Positions 25,782 to 33,411 of a stretch of 40,667 nucleotides of DNA are shown here, piece by piece. Position 1 is the first letter of the stretch; every line of letters begins with the position of its first letter. Position numbers and translations under genes: made by a program. This DNA is from Altererythrobacter sp. (lineage in GTDB: Bacteria > Pseudomonadota > Alphaproteobacteria > Sphingomonadales > Sphingomonadaceae). The stretch spans positions 1 through 40,667 of the forward strand of contig JAFKFN010000023.1 of NCBI GenBank assembly GCA_017308255.1, read 5' to 3'. Under the pieces are notes generated by a model, which was not told the DNA's origin, did no database searches, and saw only the letters and a list, made by a program, of their open reading frames with translations.

Positions 25782-26732
25782 TTACCAGTTGCGCTCCAGC
25801 TTCCATTCCGATCCGACGCACAGCCGGCAGTTGACCCCGTTGAAGGTCCGGCCCGCCGCTTCATCGCCGCGCAGACGCCAGTCGAGCCAGTCGACCGCCA
25901 CTGCCGCGGCCGCGCCGCCGAACGGTTCGCCGAACGTGCCGCCGTGCCCGACATCGAGTGACGCCATGGCCGCCGGCACATGCTTGATGCGGGAGAAATC
26001 GTCGCTGCCGTTGGCGTAGGCGATGTCTTTCGGGCCGCCGAGGATGTAGATCACCGGCTGGTGGTAGGATGCCAGCTGGTCCTTCGACAGCACCAGGTCG
26101 CGGATGTGCATCTTGCCGTCGTTGTAGACGCCGCTGTTGTGCACCAGCACCGTCTTGACCCGCGGGTCGGCGGCCAGCTGGATCGCCTGCAGCCCGCCGC
26201 AGCTGTGGCCGGCGGCGGCGATCGCCTGCGTATCGATGCGGCCTTCATAGCGGCTGCCCTTGCGTGCGTTCTCGGCGATCGCCCAGTCGATCGCGGCGCG
26301 CATGTCCTCGGTAGTGGTCGAAGGCGATGGCAGGATGCCGTCCGGCCCGGCTCCGCGGAACGCCGCCTGGGCCCCCGGGGGCGCCTGAGGGCCGCTGAAG
26401 ATGTTGCCCCCGGCTATCACCAGATATCCGTGCGACGCGATCTCGCCCAGGTGGCGGCGCGCACTCGCGCCGTCGTCGGTACAGCCGCCGTTGCCCCACA
26501 CCAGCACGCCCAGCTTGGGCGCCCCCGCGATAGAGGCAGGGCGGTAAATCACGTGGTTGGGCAGGCCCGGGTCGCTCTCCATCACTGCCGGAAAAGGCCC
26601 GGATCCGCGCGTTTCCGCCAGGGTGTCCGCCGCCGGGGCATCGGCTGCGGCCAGCGGCATCGCGGCCATTGCCAGCAGCGCCGTGGCCGCCAGCCACGTG
26701 AACGGATTGGCCTTCTTCGCTCGATCGATCAT
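25782..26732 (-). CDS. Exported alpha/beta hydrolase
   Basis: A 316-residue protein with a signal peptide (ATALLAMAAMPLAAA, about residues 16-30). The fold is of the chlorophyllase/dienelactone-hydrolase/PET-hydrolase-like type: oxyanion region VLVWGNGGCTDDG at about 77-88, nucleophile elbow GHSCGG with Ser177, probable Asp in GGPKDIAYA near 236, and His263 in DVGHGG. It should hydrolyse an ester or lactone in the periplasm. The start ATG 26732 overlaps the DctP stop (ATGA), making it the last gene of the eight-gene minus-strand operon. Together with the esterase at 31793 it gives the operon two exported hydrolases. Confidence 0.82.
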   Translation of the reverse strand: MIDRAKKANPFTWLAATALLAMAAMPLAAADAPAADTLAETRGSGPFPAVMESDPGLPNHVIYRPASIAGAPKLGVLVWGNGGCTDDGASARRHLGEIASHGYLVIAGGNIFSGPQAPPGAQAAFRGAGPDGILPSPSTTTEDMRAAIDWAIAENARKGSRYEGRIDTQAIAAAGHSCGGLQAIQLAADPRVKTVLVHNSGVYNDGKMHIRDLVLSKDQLASYHQPVIYILGGPKDIAYANGSDDFSRIKHVPAAMASLDVGHGGTFGEPFGGAAAAVAVDWLDWRLRGDEAAGRTFNGVNCRLCVGSEWKLERNW

Positions 26733-27793
26733 TGCCAAATCTCCTTTCCCTCTTGCCGGGCAATCGCGCCATCGCATCGTATCTGTCCCGCGCCCGCCAC
26801 GCTGGCGCGCGCCACCTTGAACGCGGCCGGCCCATCGATCCCCAGCGGCAGCAGCGATCGCGCATTGCGCTCCGCATCGTCGAGATAGAGCCGATCGAAC
26901 CGCGCCTGCTCGGACGGCGCCATCGCGTCGATCGCGATCCCGTCCGCCAGCGCCTCGCGGCGGCCGGCCTCGCCCGAGGCGGCGACCTCGTCCGCCAGCG
27001 CGGCTTCCCAGACGGCGACGGAATCATCGAGTATCCGCTGCTGATCGGGCGGCAGCCGGTTCCACGCCCGCGCGCTGATCGCGCGGGCCGGATAGGCGCC
27101 CCGGGGCACGGCCAGGGTGTTGTAGTATTTCGTCACTTCCGCGAAGTGCAGCGACTTGAAGGTATCGATCGGTGCCACCACCCCATCGAGCACGCCCTTC
27201 GCCAGCGCCGGATAGACTTCGCCCATCGGCATGTTGACCGGATCGGCCCCCAGCCTTTCGAGCAGTGGCAGCAGCTCGGTCGGTGCGCGCAGGCGCATTC
27301 CCTTGAGGTCGCTCAGCCGGCGGATGGGCCGCTCGCGCGTCGCGACGCCGGGCAGCAGCCCGCCCTGCACCGCCAGCACCCTGAGGCCAGCGAGCTCGTG
27401 CGCAATCTCCGGCACCTGGCGCTCGATGCAGCGATAGAGCTGCACTTGCGCTTCCACCGTGTCGGCCCCGCTGTAAAACCCCGATTGCACCCGGATCAGA
27501 TGAGTGCCGCCCCGGGTGTAGATCGGCGTGATCAGGCCGATGTCGGCGACCCCGTGGCGCAGTTCCTCCATCGACATGTCCGCCGACAGCAGCGCGCCCG
27601 ACCAGATCGGGCGGATGCGCATCCGCCCGCCCGACTGGCGCTCTACCCAGTGGATCCACCGCTGGTCGGCGCGGCTGAACGGATGGCTGGGGGGATAGGG
27701 CGTCGCATAAGTCAGTTCGGTGACGCCGGGCGGCAGCGGGCGGCCGCAGGCGGCGAGGAGCAGCAGCAGGGCCAGGGCCGCCAGACCCTTCAT
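26729..27793 (-). CDS. dctP: TRAP transporter solute-binding protein (DctP)
   Basis: A 354-residue lipoprotein: LLLLAAC gives a lipobox with Cys16. The mature protein is a TRAP-family binding protein (ELTYATPYPPSHPFSRADQR; the DLKGMRLRAPTELLPLLERLGADPVNMP segment; YPALAKGVLDGVVAPIDTF). In this family an Arg of the RxR strand (RLRAP, about residue 167) binds the substrate carboxylate, so the ligand is probably an organic acid. It works with the DctM and DctQ proteins encoded upstream. The gene is separated from them by two dehydratase genes, an unusual order, and overlaps both neighbours by 4 bp. Confidence 0.9.
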   Translation of the reverse strand: MKGLAALALLLLLAACGRPLPPGVTELTYATPYPPSHPFSRADQRWIHWVERQSGGRMRIRPIWSGALLSADMSMEELRHGVADIGLITPIYTRGGTHLIRVQSGFYSGADTVEAQVQLYRCIERQVPEIAHELAGLRVLAVQGGLLPGVATRERPIRRLSDLKGMRLRAPTELLPLLERLGADPVNMPMGEVYPALAKGVLDGVVAPIDTFKSLHFAEVTKYYNTLAVPRGAYPARAISARAWNRLPPDQQRILDDSVAVWEAALADEVAASGEAGRREALADGIAIDAMAPSEQARFDRLYLDDAERNARSLLPLGIDGPAAFKVARASVAGAGQIRCDGAIARQEGKEIWQ

Positions 27794-29076
27794 GCCAGGC
27801 CCCGCGCGCGGAGGAACCCGGTCACCATCCCCACCACCTTGTCACGGTCCCAGGTCTTCGCGTCGACCATGTCCGCGTCTAGCATCAGCACCGGCACGCC
27901 GGCTTCTTCCAGCGCCATCGCGGTGAGCTTGGTGCCCGATTGCGCCAGCCGGTTGTCCGGTGGAAGCAGCAGTACCGCCGCGTCGATCCCGCAGCGTTCG
28001 GCCTCGCTCACCATCCAGGTGTTCATCCACGGCGGCAGGTGCAGCACCTCGTTCATCGAGCAGATGCGACTGGCCAGCGCATCCATCGGCGCGTCCTTGA
28101 TGTCGCGCAGGTACTGGACGCCGGCGAACGGGGTGTACATTGACCACACGAACACCGCGCCCAGCGTATCCTCGAGCGACTGGTAGAACGCCGGATCGTG
28201 CCACAGCCCGGCGCCGATCCACATCAGGCGGGATTTCTCCTGCGACGCCGCGCCGATCCCTTGCGCCGCGCGGTCGAGCACTTCGTCCCGGAAGCGCTTG
28301 GCGTGCGCGACCGCCCAGCCCGATCCGCGGTGCCACTGCGGGATCATGGTGTTGGTCATCTGCTCGGCGATCGAGACCGGGCACGGCCGCGCGCTGCCGA
28401 GCACTTGCGCGGCTTCCCAGATATAGCCTTCCTGCTCGTTGATCCGCTCCATCAGGTGGTGGAGCTTGTCGTAATCGAACTTGCGGCCGGTGCGCGCCTC
28501 CAGCAGCGCGATCAAGTCGCGCATCTCGTCAGCCATCAGCGCGATGCGGTCGGGCTGGTAGACCTGTTCCCACTGGGATCGCGCATGGGTGAACCACTGC
28601 CGGTCCTTGTGCTGCCAGGCGGGGGCTTCGAGCGGGAAGAACTCGCTGCCCAGCGCCTCCGCCCATTGCGCGAAGACGTGCTGGATGCAGTCGCAGGTCA
28701 GCCGCGCGACCAGCACGGTGGGCCGCGGCAGGCCGCCCCACGGCGCGGTGGCGGGATCGTTCGCCAGCGTGCAGGCGAGGCCGAGCGAGCAATACTTGCA
28801 GCTGTTCGCCGGATAGCCGGCGTCGACCATGGCATCGAAGTAGCGCGCCGAAAGCTGCTTGGCCGAGATGTAGGCCGACCACCACTGGTTGGTGATGATC
28901 GGGATATCCATCACGTGGAAGATCTCGTGCGGCGTATCCGCCTGGACGATGGCGTAAGGCTCGCCCTCCTCGATCACGCGGCGGCGCAGCTCCTTGCCGA
29001 ACGCCTTCTGGAACGCCGTCGCATCGGCGGTGCAGGCCAAGGCCTTGCGGCCGCTGGTCGCGGAAGGTGGGCTCAT
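27790..29076 (-). CDS. 2-hydroxyacyl-CoA dehydratase / benzoyl-CoA reductase family, subunit 1
   Basis: A 428-residue protein of the HgdAB/FldBC/BcrBC family (2-hydroxyacyl-CoA dehydratase D component). Family blocks are QADTPHEIFHVMDIPI at about 45-60, GYPANSCKYCSLGLACTL at about 87-104, and ARLTCDCIQHVFAQWAEALG at 124-143. Cys93, Cys96, Cys102, Cys128 and Cys130 are candidates for [4Fe-4S] ligands. Known members form heterodimers that, after one-electron activation by an ATP-driven activator, dehydrate 2-hydroxyacyl-CoA or reduce aryl-CoA, and they are oxygen-sensitive. It overlaps the second subunit (29073) and DctP by 4 bp each. No activator gene is seen in the window. The substrate is not predictable. 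Confidence 0.86.
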   Translation of the reverse strand: MSPPSATSGRKALACTADATAFQKAFGKELRRRVIEEGEPYAIVQADTPHEIFHVMDIPIITNQWWSAYISAKQLSARYFDAMVDAGYPANSCKYCSLGLACTLANDPATAPWGGLPRPTVLVARLTCDCIQHVFAQWAEALGSEFFPLEAPAWQHKDRQWFTHARSQWEQVYQPDRIALMADEMRDLIALLEARTGRKFDYDKLHHLMERINEQEGYIWEAAQVLGSARPCPVSIAEQMTNTMIPQWHRGSGWAVAHAKRFRDEVLDRAAQGIGAASQEKSRLMWIGAGLWHDPAFYQSLEDTLGAVFVWSMYTPFAGVQYLRDIKDAPMDALASRICSMNEVLHLPPWMNTWMVSEAERCGIDAAVLLLPPDNRLAQSGTKLTAMALEEAGVPVLMLDADMVDAKTWDRDKVVGMVTGFLRARGLA

Positions 29077-29975
29077 CGCGGCGGGTCCTTGGCCTGGGAT
29101 TGGAGAAAGCGGGCGATCTCCTCCGGCGCGCCGTCATCGGCCCGCCAGCGCCGATTGGTCAGCGTCAGCGCGGGCACGCCGGATTCGGCCAGCACGCGCC
29201 GCTGGGCGGGAAGGTGCCAGGCCTGCGCCTCGTCCTCGTCGATGCGCCACAGCACCACCGCGGCGGGGGCCACCCGCACGATCTCCGCACGGAGAAGCTC
29301 GGCCCAATCGGCGAAGCTGCGGCTGCCGGCGGGATCGGCGTGGATGCTGCGCGCTATGGCTTCGCAGGGGTCGGCGGTTCCCTGATCGACCATCGGGCCG
29401 GGATCGTTCCATACCTCGGCGAGAGTCGCGCCCATCGGGGCGAAGCCGCAGGCCTCGATCACTTGGTGCAGCCGGCGGTCGGGCGGCGGCGTCCCCACCA
29501 GCAGGCAGCGGCGGCCGTCCGGCAGCACGCTCGGCGCGGCGCGACGCCGGTTGGTGGCCGCTATCGCCGCCTCGATCGCTGCGTCCCCGATGCCGAGTTC
29601 CTTGGCGAGCGCGCGGACGGCGTGGGCCGTGCGCGCCACACTGGTCGCGCGCGGGATCTTGGCGATGTCGAGGATGTAAGGCGTGGGCCCGCCGATCGCG
29701 CCGCGTTGCTGAAGCTCGCAGACATAGTAATAGAGGCGGTGCGCGGTGTCGTCCGCGCGGCTGAAGATCACCTTCGTAAGACCGTCAAGCTCGCCGGCGG
29801 CCCAGGCCTCGACGATCGAGCGGCCCCAGGGCGCGAACTTGCTTTCGAGCCAGGCGTCGGCGCGCGGTGTCGGCCGGTCGGCATCGGTGGCCAGCGGGCC
29901 GGCGTAGTTGCCGGCGGCCGCGAACAGGTCCTGCGGAAGGTTGGGCCCGACGCTGGCGAACACACTGTCGGTCAT
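29073..29975 (-). CDS. 2-hydroxyacyl-CoA dehydratase family, divergent subunit 2
   Basis: A 300-residue protein, shorter and more divergent than its partner. The segment VIFSRADDTAHRLYYYVCEL at about 74-93 aligns with the family region that normally contains a cluster-binding CD pair; here it reads ADD. RRCLLVGTPPPDRRLHQVIEACGF and the final ESGVPALTLTNRRWR are also family-like. The remaining cysteines (in YYVCE, RRCLL, EACGF and DPCEA) are not in the usual arrangement, so this subunit may not hold a cluster. The start ATG 29975 overlaps the DctM stop; the longer upstream frame is a run-through. It lies between DctM and subunit 1 in the operon. Confidence 0.8.
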   Translation of the reverse strand: MTDSVFASVGPNLPQDLFAAAGNYAGPLATDADRPTPRADAWLESKFAPWGRSIVEAWAAGELDGLTKVIFSRADDTAHRLYYYVCELQQRGAIGGPTPYILDIAKIPRATSVARTAHAVRALAKELGIGDAAIEAAIAATNRRRAAPSVLPDGRRCLLVGTPPPDRRLHQVIEACGFAPMGATLAEVWNDPGPMVDQGTADPCEAIARSIHADPAGSRSFADWAELLRAEIVRVAPAAVVLWRIDEDEAQAWHLPAQRRVLAESGVPALTLTNRRWRADDGAPEEIARFLQSQAKDPPR

Positions 29976-31279
29976 CGCAGCACCTCCGGCAGCCAGTAGA
30001 CCATCGCGGGCACGAATATCAGCATCAGCAGGTGCAGGAAGTCGCTGGCGAGGAACGGCGCCACCCCGCGGAACACCCGGCCGATCGGCACGTCCTTCGC
30101 CACCCCCTGGATGACGTAGAGGTTCATGCCCAATGGCGGATGGACGAAGCCGATCTCCATCGCGCGGGTGATGAAGATGCCGAGCCAGATCGGCGTCATC
30201 CCGGTGGCCGTGACGATCGGCAGCAGGATCGGCGTGGTCAGCAGCATCAGCGCCAGCCCGTCGAGCACCGAGCCGAGCAGCAGCAGCAGCGCGGCGACCA
30301 GCAGCAGCGTGCCGTATGTCCCCAGGCCGAGCCCGGTGACGGCCTCGCCCGCCGCCGCCGCCAGCCCGGTCACCCCGATGAACACAGAGAAGATCAGCGC
30401 GCCGATGATGATCAGGTAGATCATCCCGCTGGTGCGCAGGGTCTCCTCGCAGGCCTTGTAGAGCATCGCGACGCCCAGCTTGCGGCGGACGGCCGCGACG
30501 GCCAGCGCGATCGCGGCGCCCACGGCGGCCGCTTCCGACGGGCTGATCCAGCCCATCGCGATGCCGCCGATCACCAGGCAGATCAGCACGATCACTTCCC
30601 AGATCCGCGCCAAGGCCCGCAAGCGCTCGCTCCACGGCGCGCGCTCGCCAGCCGGGGCCAGGCCCGGACGCAGCCGCACCAGCAGCCAGATCACCACGAA
30701 ATAGAGCAGCGCCTGGGTAATCCCGGGAATGATCGCCGCGGTGAACAGTTCGCCGATCGACACTTCGGCGATGATGCCGAACACGATCAGCGCGCCGGAC
30801 GGGGGGATCATCTGGCCCAGCGTGCCGCCCGCCGCGACCGATCCGGTGGCGAGCGTGTCCGCGTAACCCCGCTGGCGCATCTCGGGCAGGGCGACCAGGC
30901 CGATCGTGGCGGCGGTCGCCAGGCTGGAGCCGTTGATCGTGCCGAACCCGGCGCAGCCCGCCACCGAGGCATAGGCGAGCCCTCCGCGACGGTGGCCCAG
31001 CATCTTCGCGGCGGCGTTGAACAGATCCTTGCTGGCATCCACCGCGAAGAACACGTGCGCCATGAACAGGAACAGCGGCAGGGTGCCGAGTTCGTAGCGG
31101 GTGAGCGTGTCCATCAGCACCACGCCGGACTTGATGACCGCAGGCTCGAACCCGAGCACGACGGCAAGCCCGCCGAAGCCGACCAGCCCCAGCGCCACGC
31201 CGATCCGCACCCCCGCCAGCAGCAGCACCAGCAGCACGGCCACGCCGACCAGGCCGGTTTCGGGCGTGGCGAGGATCAC
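29972..31279 (-). CDS. dctM: TRAP transporter large permease (DctM)
   Basis: A 435-residue inner-membrane protein with about twelve hydrophobic segments and the DctM blocks VLLLAGVRIGVALGLVG, GTLPLFLFMAHVFFAV, SSLATAATIGLVALPEM, LGQMIPPSGALIVFGII and ITRAMEIGFVHPPLGMNLYV. It is the ion-driven translocation channel of a TRAP system. The start is GTG 31279, overlapping the DctQ stop as GTGA; a longer frame to 31573 lies within DctQ and is rejected. It is followed without a gap by the dehydratase genes. Confidence 0.9.
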   Translation of the reverse strand: MILATPETGLVGVAVLLVLLLAGVRIGVALGLVGFGGLAVVLGFEPAVIKSGVVLMDTLTRYELGTLPLFLFMAHVFFAVDASKDLFNAAAKMLGHRRGGLAYASVAGCAGFGTINGSSLATAATIGLVALPEMRQRGYADTLATGSVAAGGTLGQMIPPSGALIVFGIIAEVSIGELFTAAIIPGITQALLYFVVIWLLVRLRPGLAPAGERAPWSERLRALARIWEVIVLICLVIGGIAMGWISPSEAAAVGAAIALAVAAVRRKLGVAMLYKACEETLRTSGMIYLIIIGALIFSVFIGVTGLAAAAGEAVTGLGLGTYGTLLLVAALLLLLGSVLDGLALMLLTTPILLPIVTATGMTPIWLGIFITRAMEIGFVHPPLGMNLYVIQGVAKDVPIGRVFRGVAPFLASDFLHLLMLIFVPAMVYWLPEVLR

Positions 31280-31722
31280 GGCCGCTTGCGCCCGGCCGCG
31301 CGGGCGAAGGTGACCACCAGGACCGCGACCAAGCTGACATTGGCGAACAGCCGCATGACCCGCCACGGCACGCCGAGCAGCTCGCTCGTCTCGTGGCCCG
31401 ACCACAAGTCGAGCGCGAGCCAGACGGAGCCCGTCAGCAGCACCAGGCAGAACAGCGCCGTTCCCAGATCCGACAGGCGATCGACAACCCTGCGCGCCGG
31501 GGGGCCGAGCCGGTCGATCAGGAGGCGGATTCGCGCGTGGTTGCCGGCGATCGCGGCGGCGATCAGGGCGCACGATCCGACGACCAGCACCGCCGGCTGC
31601 ATAAGCTCGATCGAGCCGCGCAGCGGCAGGTTCACGTGCCGGCCGATCACCGCCACGGTGTCGATCGCCGTGGCGGTGATCAGCGCGGCGCCGCCGATCC
31701 AGATTACGACCCGTTCAAGCAT
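31276..31722 (-). CDS. dctQ: TRAP transporter small permease (DctQ)
   Basis: A 148-residue protein with four hydrophobic segments and the DctQ pattern: ERVVIWIGGAALITATAIDT at about 3-22, IGRHVNLPLRGSIELMQPAV at about 26-45, and IAGNHARIRLLIDRL at about 58-72. It pairs with DctM in the membrane. The ATG at 31722 has a weak ribosome-binding site. The 70-bp gap to the upstream esterase gene is the longest inside the operon, so a secondary promoter or processing site could be there, although none is evident. Confidence 0.83.
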   Translation of the reverse strand: MLERVVIWIGGAALITATAIDTVAVIGRHVNLPLRGSIELMQPAVLVVGSCALIAAAIAGNHARIRLLIDRLGPPARRVVDRLSDLGTALFCLVLLTGSVWLALDLWSGHETSELLGVPWRVMRLFANVSLVAVLVVTFARAAGRKRP

Positions 31723-31792
31723 CAGGGCACTTCGCCCTCGTTCGTGCTGGCCTCATGGGCCATCGTCCCATGAAAGGCGCCGCGGGTCATCA

Positions 31793-33397
31793 TCAACGCA
31801 GCGGCAGCGGAACGTCCGGATGATCCCGCAACTTCTGCCGTTCGAAGAATTCGAAGATCGTCGGCAGGTTGTTGCCGAAGGTCTGCCCGTGATTGACCGA
31901 GGGCGTTTCGACGTAGTTCACGCCGAAGCCCCGTTCGAGCAGGTCCCTCGCCAGCTGGCGGTCGGCGTTGAGCGACGGCGGGTCGCCGCTGCCCTGGACG
32001 ATCATGATCCCCATCTTGCGCAGGCGCTCGAAGTCATAGCCGTCGATGAAGAACGGGCCGGCCGACGCCGCTATCGCATTCCACAGCTCGGGATGCTGGT
32101 GGGCGAGATACCAGGTGCCGCCCCCGCCCATCGAATGGCCGGTGAGATAGACCCGGCTGCGATCCGCGCCATATTCGGTGACGACTTTCTCCAGCACGTT
32201 GAGCACGTCCTGCTCGCTCAGCGCGAGGAGCTTGGCGCGCTCCGGCCCGCCGACTTCGCGGCCTTCCTTGATGTCCGTGCCATAGACCGAAGGCAGGCGT
32301 ATCGGGCTGCCGTAAGCGCCGAGCGGCCGGTAGCCGAGCGGGGACACGACGATATAGCCGTATCGTTCCGCCAGCTTCTGGAACTTGCCGCTGCTTTCCC
32401 GCTCGAACATGCCGTTCTCGTCCCCGCCGCCGCCGTGCAGGGCGACGATCACCGGCAGCTTCTGCGTCCGGTCCCAGGTGGTCGGCACATAGATGCGATA
32501 GGGGACATATTCGCCGGGCTCCGCGAACCAGTAGGCGCGGTCCTGATCGCCGACGCGGCGCAGCACCGGGTCCTTGCCGCTTTCGAGCGCAGCGAGCACC
32601 GACTGCGAGCGTTCGAGACGGTCGGAAAAGGCGCGCGCTTCTATCTCGCGCTCGCCCGCGCGGACCAGCTTGGCGACCTGGAACGGGTAGCGCACCACCG
32701 CCACCGCCCCGTCGCTGGCCTTGACCGCCTTCAGCCGCGCCTCGGTACGATTCTCGATCCCCGCCAGGTCGCTGACGAAATCGACCCGTTCGCTCGAGCT
32801 GGCGAGAGCCTGGCCGCCCACGACGATCTCGCTGACCAGGTCGGCGCGCCCTTCCAGCGTCTTCGGCAGGTTGACGGTCACCACCGTATCGCCCGACTTG
32901 CGCAGCGACAGCGGAACCTCGCTCAGCTGGACCGGGGCCTTGCCCGGCGCCTGCGCGCTGACGCGCAGCCGTGCGGCCGCCGGCTGGGCGGCATAGGCGC
33001 GTGATACGGTCAGCTGCAGCGGCGCGGCGACGTCGATCAGCGGGATCTTCGGCGCGACTTCCAGCGAGCTGGCAAAGGCCTGCGCCGGCGACCACGGCTT
33101 GCCGTCGAGCAAGGCGCGGGCATGCGCCAGCGCGAGCTGCGCCGCCGAAGTGTCTCCCCTGGCGTCCGCCGCGCGCGCCTCGGCCAGCAGGCCCTCGACC
33201 GCGCGTTTCGTCTCCGGCGCCAGCTGCGCCGCCGCGGCATAGCTGGCGATGGCGTTGGCCGACGGAACGGGTGCCTGCCGCCGCATCGCGCTCATCTTCA
33301 GGAACTCCACCGGGAAATCCCGCGCCGGGCTCGCAACCGGCATGGCCGTGGCGATCATCGCCGCCGCCGCCGCTATCAGGAACTTGCGAAAGGTCAT
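31793..33397 (-). CDS. Secreted esterase (PHB-depolymerase/esterase-like)
   Basis: A 534-residue protein. The signal peptide (LIAAAAAMIATAMPVASPA, about 7-25) is followed by a helical, Ala-rich segment (about 30-100), a beta-rich region (about 120-215) and a C-terminal alpha/beta hydrolase. The oxyanion loop is HGGGGDENG at 321-329, the nucleophile is Ser422 in TGHSMGGGG, with probable Asp472 in GSGDPP and His503 in SVNHGQ. The hydrolase part resembles extracellular esterases of the depolymerase/feruloyl-esterase type. It probably cleaves an ester ligand brought in by the adjacent receptor. The start 33397 lies 14 bp after the receptor stop, with GCAGGA as ribosome-binding site. Confidence 0.82.
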   Translation of the reverse strand: MTFRKFLIAAAAAMIATAMPVASPARDFPVEFLKMSAMRRQAPVPSANAIASYAAAAQLAPETKRAVEGLLAEARAADARGDTSAAQLALAHARALLDGKPWSPAQAFASSLEVAPKIPLIDVAAPLQLTVSRAYAAQPAAARLRVSAQAPGKAPVQLSEVPLSLRKSGDTVVTVNLPKTLEGRADLVSEIVVGGQALASSSERVDFVSDLAGIENRTEARLKAVKASDGAVAVVRYPFQVAKLVRAGEREIEARAFSDRLERSQSVLAALESGKDPVLRRVGDQDRAYWFAEPGEYVPYRIYVPTTWDRTQKLPVIVALHGGGGDENGMFERESSGKFQKLAERYGYIVVSPLGYRPLGAYGSPIRLPSVYGTDIKEGREVGGPERAKLLALSEQDVLNVLEKVVTEYGADRSRVYLTGHSMGGGGTWYLAHQHPELWNAIAASAGPFFIDGYDFERLRKMGIMIVQGSGDPPSLNADRQLARDLLERGFGVNYVETPSVNHGQTFGNNLPTIFEFFERQKLRDHPDVPLPLR

Positions 33398-33411
33398 GGC
33401 CTGGTTCCTGC

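Noticed and set aside
29867-33004. 1045-codon open frame on the plus strand across the TRAP/esterase genes
   Set aside because: It is fully antisense to well-supported genes with recognised domains; its translation is low-complexity (Arg, Gln, His-rich), as expected from GC-rich codon bias opening the opposite frame.
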